From Parelaphostrongylus tenuis (Eukaryota > Nematoda > Chromadorea > Rhabditida > Metastrongylidae): 64,000 nt of DNA. The notes beneath the pieces are model-generated. The model was not told the DNA's origin, searched no databases, and saw only the letters and a list, made by a program, of their open reading frames with translations. A program made the position numbers and the translations under genes. Location of the stretch: positions 96,339 through 160,338 of the forward strand of contig JAHQIW010000280.1 in the NCBI GenBank assembly GCA_019055375.1, written 5' to 3'. Of the stretch, positions 37,101 to 49,100 are shown one piece after another; position 1 is the first letter of the stretch, and each line of letters begins with the position of its first letter.

Positions 37101-40100
37101 TTGAGTTTGCATGCTAACCATTACAGGATGATTTGGACTTGGACGCCGGATTTCTGCTTGTTGGCAGGAAATCTTTCAGAGTGACAGGTCGTGAAGAAAT
37201 ACACCTTCTTAACCGCACACCCGACAACATCGATCAACCTCCTGTGCTTGTCAATGATGTCAACGAGGCATGGCTTGGTTGTTTTTGTGTTCTACTTTGG
37301 TTTCCTCTTCTCAAAGGTGCTCTTCATCTATGAAAAAGGGGAAAGAGGGGGTGATGAAAACTACATTTTTGAGAGCAATGTGGAAATTAATACAAGCTTT
37401 TTGCACTTCGCTAGGAAGTGTGTTCTTACACGCATGTGTTTCTAATCACATATCCTCCTATAATGTTCTCTGTATGTGTGCAAAATGGACCTCGGGAAAA
37501 AAAGAGCGGATGTGTTTTATGTTGACAAAAAACTACCTTATCAGTTGTCTATATGAAATTATAGTGAATTATAATTATATCACGCACGCGTCCCCGGAAA
37601 GGGTGAGATGCGGGTTCGATTCTCATTTGAGATTCAAAGTTCTGCTATCCCAACATTATTAGATCTTAATCAAAACATCATACCATCGCCAAAAAAGCTG
37701 TTGAGTGAAGAATTCTCGTTGATTACACATATCCAATATCTCTCAGCGCAGTGTTGATATTGTCCGTTGTCGGGTGGTTGTTGATAGATCGATACCCTGT
37801 ATCGCAGCAAGAGTGACAGGAGCATAAAAGCATCGATAGTGTATTTGGTTAAAACTCGCCTCTCTAAGGGACCAAATGCAGGCTTGATTACCGTTTATGG
37901 TCCAGTGTTATGCATAACACTCAATATTAATAGATAAATCGTTGAATTGTTTACCAATTCTGTTTATGATTTTGAAGCTACTGTAAGTTCACTCTGTGAA
38001 CTGCGGTTTCAGTGCATATCATTCTATCAGAATGTGTGAGAACATTCGCCTGCTGAGAAACAACATTTCTAGAGTACACAATCTTTAACTTTATCTGTTG
38101 ACTAATTTTTATTTCCACTAGAGAATACGATGCGAAATAAGATAACAAAAGTGCTGAGATACTACCAAACCTTCAAACCCGCGTTAGCTCTGAATCCGCA
38201 AGTACCTTAAGGAGACCTCACTTGAGTTGAATCATTATTAAAAATTTGTTATGGCCTAATATCAATGAAATTACCAATGTAATATCATTTTATATCACTT
38301 TTTAACACTTTATTTGAACCGTCACCACTATTTTTTTTCATTATGCGGATCCCAACAGTGCTAGCACTGAATTCATTTTTTCTTTTTCTTGAACGGCGTA
38401 GAATACTGGTTGAGCAAGTCTCCTTGCAATTTCGAGGATAGAGCCTGGCTGTGGCGTTCCATAGGGCGTTGTTGTTGACTGCCGGAGAGAGGAGGAGGGG
38501 TTGGAGCTCGGCCCCACGCGCTACGCGACGACCATCACAGCCACTCGGACACGGCCCCATATATCGCTTATTAGAAATTTTTTGTCGCATTGAAATGGAC
38601 TTTGTACAAAATGATGTTACAGATAAAAAGAGTCTTTTTGGTGTTGTATGATGAAAAAAAAACTGTAGATTTCTTTGAAGTCAATAAAAGGAGGATGTGA
38701 GTGAAAGCCATTTGCTGGCCGCTAAAGATACACATCACCCACAAAAAGTCACCCAATCGAATTTCCGGTATAGAATACCTGCCATATAATTGTTGCAAAT
38801 CAAAAGTCTTTGGTGGTATTATACGATCTTCAAACAATTTTGAATGTAAAGAAAAAGTTGGACGCAATCATTTTACGTAATTTGAAACCACTTTAGCGCA
38901 AAAGTGGGGTGACCTTGCTTTATTAGCAGGATTTTCTCTGATGTGGTTATTTTAGACCTACTTCAATCAAAATAGCTTATGCTAACATATAAATGCTAAC
39001 AATCTTATTTTTCAATATAATTTCAACTGCTATGAATCCTGGTCTAATGGTATGGATACACTTAGAGAAAACAGAATCACAATGATATGCCAAACTTTTA
39101 TCGGGGCATCTCATCTTGTACGTGCTGTCAATCCAAACTATCTTACGAAGCTTTTTTATCAAAAGCTATTGTAAGGTTGAAATACCTACCTATCTGAGAA
39201 GCAATGACTGACATCTTGGTGATTTTTTTACCTGAGAGCCTAGGTTACTATACTATTCCGCATTTAATCATTCAGCTACCATTTCTTATTTGTAGTAAAA
39301 CTGTTTATCTCCTTTTGAATCTGATCTCAGTGGCTGTTCTTTTCGGCCCCGTTCGAGCTAGCTACTTGTCGTGCCAATGTAGTCACTTCCTTTTCTTTTC
39401 TTCTCTCGTGCAAACCCTTATAAAATTTTTCGATAAATGTTTTGCACAGATGCTTTTTTTCGTGGGCGAAGGATGTGGAGGGGGTAGTGCACAATTAAGC
39501 TTTTATTGCTTGGCTGTCGATACCAGTTCGTAATATAGCGGCTTTCGAAGGGGTGCATTTAAGCGCTCAGGTATGAAATCCAGTTTTTCTCTAGGTTTCT
39601 CTCATGTGAAATCAATACACTCTGACTGTTCACTCAGCAGTTCAAAACATTAGTCCATCTCTTTCTTCTGCAGTGCAGATGACAAAACAATCATCAGTGT
39701 ATCAGCAAACGAGTATATTGCACGGCGGCTGAGAACCATGGCTTCGAGCTTAGGCACAAAGGCAATCACAAGACTTGCTTGTCAGTCTTTGCCCCGTTGG
39801 TAGCTGTTATTGACTCTGTTAGAAGTGCCTATCTTCATCCATTGCATACTAATGTTCCATGTGAATGTTTTGGGAGACTGCACTCATGATTTTTCTTTTT
39901 TTTTTTTGTTCCTCGATCCATGCAAAATTTGCATTCGTGTTGGCGTTTTGAGCTGATTTAACATGAATCATCAAGGATCTCGACTAGTGTGTCGTTCGTT
40001 CTTCTCACATGAATAATCAAGTAGTCATTTTCTCATAAAAATGTGTCAATCACCTGAAATTAATCCGTACAGCTGACGTTTATGAGTGTAGGAAACGAGG

Positions 40101-43100
40101 CTGACTAAGGCCATGTAGATCTATCCTGACCTTGCTCCATGTGAATCGAATTTCTCAGTTTCAATCGAATACAGTAGTATTATGAGTTCCTGGAGCGAAA
40201 GCGCCAAAATCCAGTCTTGCTCGACCTTTGTTTATGTGAAAATGTCGTATGCGCTTCTTTTGTTGCAAATTACTGCTTTGATCGTTAACACAGCTGATTA
40301 GCTGGCTGTCCGGCTAGGTATCTATGCTTGTGTTCAGTCCGAAAATTTCGGGATTTTGTTTTCTTTCTCTTTCTGTTCCATCGTTCGTCTATCTATCTCT
40401 TTCTGGCATTCTCTCACGTCCTCTATCTCACCATCTACTTTTTCTCCATTGCCATTCTCATTCACCTAGCTTCATCATCAGTATTTTGGCGATCAAATGT
40501 ACGTCGTTTCTTGAATCCGTTGTTCATACTCAGTTCCATTGAGCTTTTTAAGACTCTGAATAATAGACTGATTTGATATTGCGGTTTTCCTAACGCTCCA
40601 TTAAACAATGCATATATATGAGCAGCTTTCAAAAGAGAGATGTCAGTTATTGGCTTTTCAAGCCAAAACTGGTAGCTATGTTACTGGACTAATATCTTTT
40701 CTTTCTTTAATCCTATATCTTTTTTCTTACTTTTCTTTTTCTCGCCCTCGCTTTTTCGTCCAAATCATACTTTCCCTTGCGTTAAGTCGGAATGATGTTT
40801 TCTTGTAACTTTTGCTATTTCCACATACTTTTCAGCTAAGTAAGAAATAGTGTAATATATGTAGGATTGCATCGATGAGTCACTTATCTTACGAAATAGC
40901 CTAGTTTGATTCATATATAAACATGTTATGTTTCTATCACCCTAGCCACTGGCTGAGCGACCGTGTTTCCACATCCTATTGATTTGCTCTAGTTTTATTT
41001 TCTTTTGTATTTATTGCATCAAATTTAAACATGAACCGTATAGCTTATCTAGTATCGCATAGGATACCTACCTTTAATGGCTTGTAGAACGAGGGTTATC
41101 TAGGGTCATTTCGGCTGAGATGGTTGGCTTTCCAACTATTTGTTCCGAGTAAACTTATCCGCCGCAAAACCCGTCAAGCCATGCTATTCAACTAATCGGG
41201 TGAAAGTTTTTTTCTTCGGAATCTGAAGTTGGCTTCGCAAGGCTTTTCTTACATCGTCGATGTAGGAGGATCATCCACCTGTGCATAGAAGAGACACTTC
41301 CCACCTTGTGACTATGTTGTTGTCATGACGGTGGTAATTCCAAACAATAGTTTACTCTTTTTTGGACTTCCGCACGGAGACGACAGACTACTTCCAGGCC
41401 CAGTATACATGTTCGCGGTGGCTTTAATCGCTCGGCGTGATTTCATACCTAAAAACATTGTGGTGTCAATGAAGCGTAAGCCGTTGAAGAAATTTTAGCT
41501 GCTGCTCTGATCAATGTCTTTCAAATTAGAGAGATTTCACTGTAGAAGTGGAGAATCGTCAATAGTGAATACCACAGTCTCTTTTAGGTTACTTCACATT
41601 TTTAAGATTCAGTATCGTGGCGTATAAAGCATTACTGAGAGAGAATTCATTTTAATACAGAGGCCAATAGTTCTCATAACTGCAGAAGGTGCTTGAATAT
41701 CAACTCATCTCAAATTTCATCATTCATTAGATGATCCACTTTACGTGATTGAATATCTCCGCAAATTTTCCATTTATTTCACTCTCGTTTAACCATCGTG
41801 AAAAGTGGCCTTCGGCAGTGGTTGATGAGTTCAACAAGAGCATCTCGTGCCTTCTTTCCGAACTGACCTGCTAGGCGAAGTAGCCTTTTCTTGATGTGCT
41901 TTGTAGTAACAGACTTTTTGCTTCAAAGGTATTTACTCTCATGATTTTTACGGGACCCCAGCGAATTTCTGCGATGAGTCGGCCGACCATGTGAGGTATT
42001 TTTGATAGATTGAAGGTTCATATTAACAAGAAATAAAGTTTTTCCGATAGAAATCCGCGTTTACGAAGTAAGCGTTTTCAAAAAATCTGAGAATGTTGAT
42101 TCACTATACATTTCATAACTGTCGCACTCTTCCATTGCTCTATCTTTCGTCTTTATCTCTCTGGCATCATGGAACAAATGATTCTTCTGTTGTTGCCGCA
42201 AATCTACACCGTTCAGCGCAGTATAGTTGTTTGGAAAGCTGTCCGCTGTTTTGCTCATCACGTGTGATTGTTCATTTCATCAAGTAAATGACGATTTTAT
42301 GGGTGGCAAATTTGACAGCCCTCAAATACAACTGATTTTCTTTTGGATTTTCTCGAAGTGAAGATGTCCATTTGGGCTGTAGCTTCAACGAATGATATGC
42401 ATTTTTTGACCTTGTTTGAGTGATATGCAACGTTTGTCCACGGCTATGGACTATGACAAATCTGACAAAAAGAGAGTTTTAGAGGAAGAGAAGCCACTTT
42501 ACGGAGCCCGGCGACTTGATAATTAGCGCTCATCAGATCTGCCTTGAATCACTTCCCACGTTTGTTCATGCAGACACTACTCATAATTCTTCTCTTTTTG
42601 TGTTTATAACATTGAGTTGTCCTATAAATTCTTTAGCATTTTGCCACTTTTGCTAAATTAATTGCTATTTATAGAGAAAATCATTCGATCAATTTAATCA
42701 TCACCATAATCATTATTATGCAACCATTTGGTCGCAGACACTGAATACCTTCTTCACTGTGAATGAGGGCTGGCGATCAAAAAAGTCGGTGTCACTTATG
42801 AGCTGGATGTAGTTTTCTAATTTTTAGCTCCCGCAGGTGCTGCACCAAGCCACAGAAGGGGTGGTAATGCGATAGAGCAATACAAGGGCTATACGATGTG
42901 ATACCGTGGTTAAGCCTTTTTCCATAATGTGGGAGGTCAACTAGGCAATGTGAGGTGGTCGGCCAAAGCATGAGATGTCCATTGATACATCATTTTGCCA
43001 AAGCCCATTTCATATAGATGCCGAGCTACAGTGCTACAGCCGTATCCAACTGTCTGCCCAGGCTACTAGAAGACTCCCCAACATACCACAGTCTTTCGGC

Positions 43101-46100
43101 AGTAACTCGAGTGAGAAAGAAAAAAGAAATGGGAAGCACAATAGTGCGAAAGGAAATTATGAAACAACCCGCAAAAAGAATTTCGAGAGATTAATCAAAC
43201 TTCTTAGGTAAAGCAGTTGTGATTTCTAGAACTCTTTGATTTCCTTCAATTCTTTACATCATGCTCAAGAGATTTGATACTCCTGAATCTCATCATGTTA
43301 GTACATCAAACTGAAAACGTATTTAATAAGTTGCGTAGAGATTTATTGCATTTATTGCTTATGATCCCTAAATTTATATCATGAGTCAAAATATTAGCTG
43401 TAGGGATTTCTTAATATCCTTATTAATGTTCTTAGTTGGTCTACATCAGGAAATAATTTACAAGTATCTTCGAGATTGCTGAGCTATTTCTAAGTGAGCA
43501 ATTAAATCCAGTCATTTCGTTTTCAGAATCAGGATATGTCTTCTGGCAGGAGCGATGTGCTCGACAAGTCATATGGCGACTTGATTGATATTCCTAAAAA
43601 TGAACCACATCCAGAGCCTCCTAAACCAAACGATAGAGGTTAGTCAGTCGCGAACAAGAACCGCCAGCTGTTTTTTATAAATATTCTTTTACAGATATTT
43701 ACGGTTTGAGGTCTAGAGCTATAAACGAACGAATTTGATGCCCATCTATTTTCTTCTTTTGTAGAGACAATAGTCGCAGTGATGATGTTTTGGAAAAAAT
43801 AAGACCAGTTAGGACAACTGAATCGACCCTTGTTGTAAAGTTTTGAGTGCAAGATTCTCATCGCCTCAAAGTTTCTTTATAGAGGATTAGTAAAGTGATC
43901 TGGTAGACTTTTTTCGAATCCACATAAGGTATACCATTCGCATTCACGCAATCACACCCACTCGCCTATGCATTAAGGCACTTGTGTGTGCATACTAAAA
44001 GCACACTCGAATTATCAGGAACAGAAATCAAATCTACCAAAGCCCCTCACAATGAAGAGAACCACATGACACTTTTCACATGCGTTGAACTCCCAACGGC
44101 TTTCCTACGGAGAGAGGCACCCTTACGGCTGAAAGCATTACCAGTTTCATCACTTAAGAAGTTTCATGGATATAAAGGTGCACAATAGATAGAGAAGCCT
44201 TGAAATCGAAGCGAAGTATTACACAAAAAATGCAACTTGGTAATCCGATTGGGATTCAGTGATTTGTTTTTGTTAACAGTATTCCAAAGAGAAATTACGT
44301 AACTAATTTTTTTCATCAAAATAGGGTAGTAAATCCTCAGTGTCAAATCAATGATATAAGTGAAAGATCTTTTTACCTCGTCACAGCCATACGTGCAATT
44401 TCGATTTCTCCCTTGAGTGTCTAGATCATGAATTTCTTGAGGAGAGATTCCATTACTATAAAAGGTGAGGAAATACGAAGAAATTTCAAGGGGTCTTTCC
44501 GATCACTTTTTGTTAATACCATAGCTCTCCAATTATAGTTGGTTTTCCAATAGACATAACAGACATCCAAGAAAATTGTTGCCTAGAGTGCAAACCTATG
44601 CTTTGTAACACAAAGGCGGCATGACTCTTTAGCAGAGATCATCTTTGTAAAAAAATCTATGGGTTATAAAACCTCTATTTTCGACGGTATTGTTTCCAGA
44701 TGACTAAGTCTAACGACGTTTCGCGGTCATATGTTTATCTAGTTATGATCCCAACGAAGAATTAGCTAAACGGCTAAACCCATGAGTTCTTTCCGTGCAG
44801 TAGACTTTGTAGAAAACTTTACAATTATCAAACTGACTCATCATCAAGACGAAAACGGAATTAGTTCTTTCATATAGAAACGAAACATCGGTTAGAATGT
44901 CAAAGTTGAGTATGGATTCTAGTTCTGTGCTGTCCGATGAGTGGGATCATGTCGAGGCCGTTCTGAATAGTTGTAGCTATTATGGCAACACAGCAGTTCC
45001 GTCTCTTATCTTTTTCAAGATCTGCTATATCCTTATGCTCTTTTTCTGATAACGGAGTCGTTTGGAGTAAACTATTACTGCAACAATCCAATTTTCTCTT
45101 GTTTTCACTACCTTTTTCGCAGTTTTATGATGTTTTTGCTCACCACTCAATTCTCTTAGAAATAATTTACTGCAATACTACACGAAAATATGTTTCAAAG
45201 TTGATTTTTTGTTATTTAGCAAATATTATCCTCGTCAGCGCCCGTGAAACATTTGATTTCACAGCATTTTGCTCATTAGTGGTTCTTTGGTTGTTGAACT
45301 TTAGAGAGGAAAAAGATTCGATCTTTGAATAAGATGAATAAAAAGAAGTTTTTTGGTTGTCAAAAAATGTTTTTTTGAACGCCTTACCAAAGCTATCTTT
45401 ATCCGTTTGAAAGAAAATGTACTTGATGAACGGAAGTTGGGAAAACCCACTGGCAAAGCAGCCCCGTGGTTAAATGGAATTTTGAAAGGAACCTGAAATG
45501 TCTTTTTTCCAGTAGATTCCAAAATATCCGAATTTCGCATTAGTGTGATGTGACCTTCTGGTGCGATTTTGTTCCTTTTTTTGTAGTTCCTTCGCATTTT
45601 TCTCCAGAGTTTTCGCAACTGTATTTTTTCCAGGCGAGCTTTCCGAAGGAGGAAAGCATAGTACAACACCTAGTATGGACAGTTCTCGTAGTGAGCATCC
45701 TCATGACATTTACGTAAGCTGTTACTTTTGTTTTCTTTTATTCAACCTTTTTTCCAACATTTCCATCTGTTACAAATCTTTCACCACCTGGGTAATCACT
45801 GATGATTCAACTCTGTTAATTTTTATACAGAAATTTTCCTTTTTTACAAATGCAGAATCAATCATATCATTACTCAATATGAAACGATGTCCATGAATAA
45901 TTTCGATATTGCTGGATGAGCTGAGCTGTGATTGCAAAAAGATTATTGCTTATTGATTTCTTTATCTTTTTCGTTCTTGAAACCGAAGAGTTCGAATAAA
46001 GATACACTTTGCTAGACCATGCTACCATTTCGACGGTCTGGGGATTATCGTCTGCATCGTCGATGATGCCCGTCTTCCATCTATTAATGAGCAGTAGCTT

Positions 46101-49100
46101 GACTCAAGTAAAAGGTTTTGAAAATCTCAATTGCTCAGGCAGGCTCCATGTTGTGTATGTCGATAATCCGGGAGACATCGTTCAGCATTCTCTAAGTAAA
46201 GCGAAGAACTCTTGAAATGCTGAGAATCTCAACCGCCATCTCTACCGCCACTTTTGAAACATTGTTGTGTTAGAATGACGACTAAAGAGTTTTTGGTCTC
46301 TTAGATAGTTATTATAGGGATCAGAACTTAGCCCAGTTGTTATTCCTTCTACACGAATCTTTCCACTTCGTTTTTCACTTTCATGAGTTGCTTGACGTAC
46401 ATGTAGAATTCTCCTAGTATCTGTACTCATGTTATTGGGGCCAAGTAGCGCAGTGGTTAATTATGCGTGATATCAGGAAGCAAACTGATAGGAGAGGTCC
46501 TGTTTGATAATCTCTCCAGTGGTCACTCACAACTAAACAACGAATGCCTTAGAGACGAAACCCAAACAGCAGCCGAAAGAATTGAAATTTTCGACGATAT
46601 TTGTGGAGGATAAATGTGACGAGACAAATCGAATGCAAGAAGTGCTGGGATCCATACATTTATTTCTAATGACAGGTCTCTCGATATATAGGAATGAAAA
46701 ATCATGAGACCGTTCACATCGAAATCTTTATTTCGTCCCATGAGTTAACCATGATCTTGATTTCCTTCAGATTTATGGGCGATACAACCCTTCTTGCCTT
46801 TTCGTTGTATCCTTCGATCATCATCTCTGATTCAGTGCTACTTCTCAAGAAGATGGCGACTTTTTTTACAAGGTTCATCAGGGATTTTTCTTGAGTGATT
46901 CCACGTTCTCGTTCCATGCAAGCAGTTCTTTATCCACTGCAACGAATAAGTGAATCGCTCTGGCACTTTATTGAATCAGATTTTCTTCGAGTAATCGTTA
47001 GGAATCGGTGGTGACTTGTTTACGTTCTGCAGTTACGGCAGTAATCAGCTGGAGTTGGAAAATAGATCATTCGCGTGTGAGCATAAAGAAGATTTGAGTT
47101 TTACTTGTCCTTATATTCTATTCATTCTATATTATTCTATATTTGTATATTTAATGTTCCGGAAACGTGCATATATCCTTGCTTAATAGTTTTGAATATT
47201 TCAAATATCTCACAAATAAGTATAAATGCTCTCCGACTGACATCCTTCTTTTAGGATCCGAAACCAGTAGAAGTCAAACATACTGATAAGCAACACGATC
47301 ATGATCATTTCTATTCTACTCGTGACGGTTAGTTTTCCTAGGCTTTCGCTATTTGTTCAATCTCATCCAAAACATTCCACTGTTCTCATATTCACTCGTA
47401 GGAAAGCATAGCAAATGCTTTAATCTGGATTCGAATCCCAGCTGATGCAAGTGTTTTTGCACATAACTCTACATTACTGGTTTGATTGTAACATCATGTC
47501 ATCGCAATAGGCGGTCAAAAAAAATTTTGTTTGAAGATGAATTGATTGTGAATTCCGATTGATGATTTAGGAAATCGACCATTGTTATCCAAAGAAAGTA
47601 GTTTCTTTAGTGAAAATGAGAACAAATTTCTCATGAAACATCCATCATAACAACTTTGATATCTGCTTCTGCGTAAGTGGAAAAGATACCAAGAGGGCTA
47701 GCTGTTTTTCAGACATGCCCTTTGAACCTGTCGGTCGTGGTGGAGTGCCTCTGGATCAATTGATTGAGGATCAAGCAGCTGAGGTACACGGCGATGTGGA
47801 TGAGATTCTGCACAGAGTACACGAAAATGATGAGAAGAAAGATCACATACCAAGCGATCGTAAGCATTCAATCGTCAAATATTCGAGTAGCAGTAGTATG
47901 TATTTCACCACATACGGTAGACTACAAGAAATTGATTCTGTTGGTTGTGAAACTTTTCTCCACTCCCAAAGTCAATTCTACTCGTAAAATCTTTTGTTCT
48001 TTGATTTATCAAACTGCCTGGTAACAGGGAAAATCACAGATGTGAAAGACTAGCCAGGTGCTCTTTAGTCGTAATTTCTTTGCAAAAGAAACGTTTTTTG
48101 TGAACACATCTAACATGACGCTCCACTGGCTTCTACAAAGAAGCTTCTTCAATTTATCAGTGGGCTAGGTTCGCAATTTTCGCTAGATCTTTGTAGCATT
48201 TGTTGAACTGAACATATCGATTTTTTTTCAATTTTCGTAGCTGCCAGATCGAAATTCAGTGTTTTAATAAATTTACAGAGAATAATTAAAATAATGAAAA
48301 AAATAAGTTGGCTTGAGCCATTACGCCGCTTCTATGGGTCTTCGACTTGTCACAGGAATGGCTGTTCGTCAGTACGAATCTTAGTTTCAAGCAAGCAGAC
48401 TATTTCTCTATCCGCATTTGACGGCAAATAACTTGTACTATAGACCAGTGTGCCTTACGCATTCACATCGGGGTTCAAGGGAATAAGTCTTGATCATTCA
48501 GTAATCCAAGGGGAGAATGATAAGAGATTTTGAGCTACAAACGATCTATGATAACGAATCATTTAGGAAAGGTTACTGGAAGATATGAGTATAAAACGAC
48601 ACTCCCTGAGCTTAATATTTTCCCTTTAATTCATTCGTTTTCAGATCGTTTCCAACCACATGTCTACCCCATAAAACTATTTTGAACACAATTTTTCGCC
48701 TGAAAACATCCTTTTTTGTTCATACGTGTTTTCTACTATCTCAGTTTTTCTTTTGATGTTTTTTTTTTCGACTTGTTATGAACTTATTCTACAGTAGAAG
48801 AAGTATCCACAAAGTCATAATTTTGAATTCTTGATTACTGTGTAGTTTTTGGTTTCAATGTTAAGGTGCGGAAGTATAACGGTAAAAATTGTGAAACACG
48901 TCCAAAACCTCGAAGCTGATGCTTTTGTGTGGTGGATTTGAACCCTCACCAAGTCTTTCTAGGGCATCGCTCGCTCACACAATACCATTGCTGCGCTTGC
49001 TCTGAATTTGTCTCAGCCGTTTTTCAACCCTTTTCAGTGGCTGTCAGTAGTCATCCGTCAACGAGATTGATCTGTAGAGCACAATCGAAATGAAACCCAA

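Larger units (their letters stand above)
37278..43526 (+). other. Long intron-like stretch
   Basis: Six kilobases, AT-rich, without a supported exon apart from weak candidates (GTGCTGCACCAAGCCACAG at 42838; an acidic-basic frame from ATG 42975). It contains a family C fragment at 37580-37690 and a family B SINE at 38340-38560. Confidence 0.4.

Noticed and set aside
42975..43207. 77-codon frame with a GTAAAG donor (SEKEKRNGKHNSAKG...)
   Set aside because: Ends in phase 2, incompatible with exon G (phase 0), and the second half is low-complexity Lys/Asn/Glu from A-rich DNA.
45301..45669. 122-codon minus frame, Arg/Lys-rich
   Set aside because: Antisense of exon H and its upstream intron polypyrimidine tract; no promoter, splice or domain evidence.
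46009..46215. 68-codon frame ending LHVVYVDNPGDIVQHSLSKAKNS
   Set aside because: Protein-like tail but no acceptor, donor or phase link to exons H and I; left out of the model.
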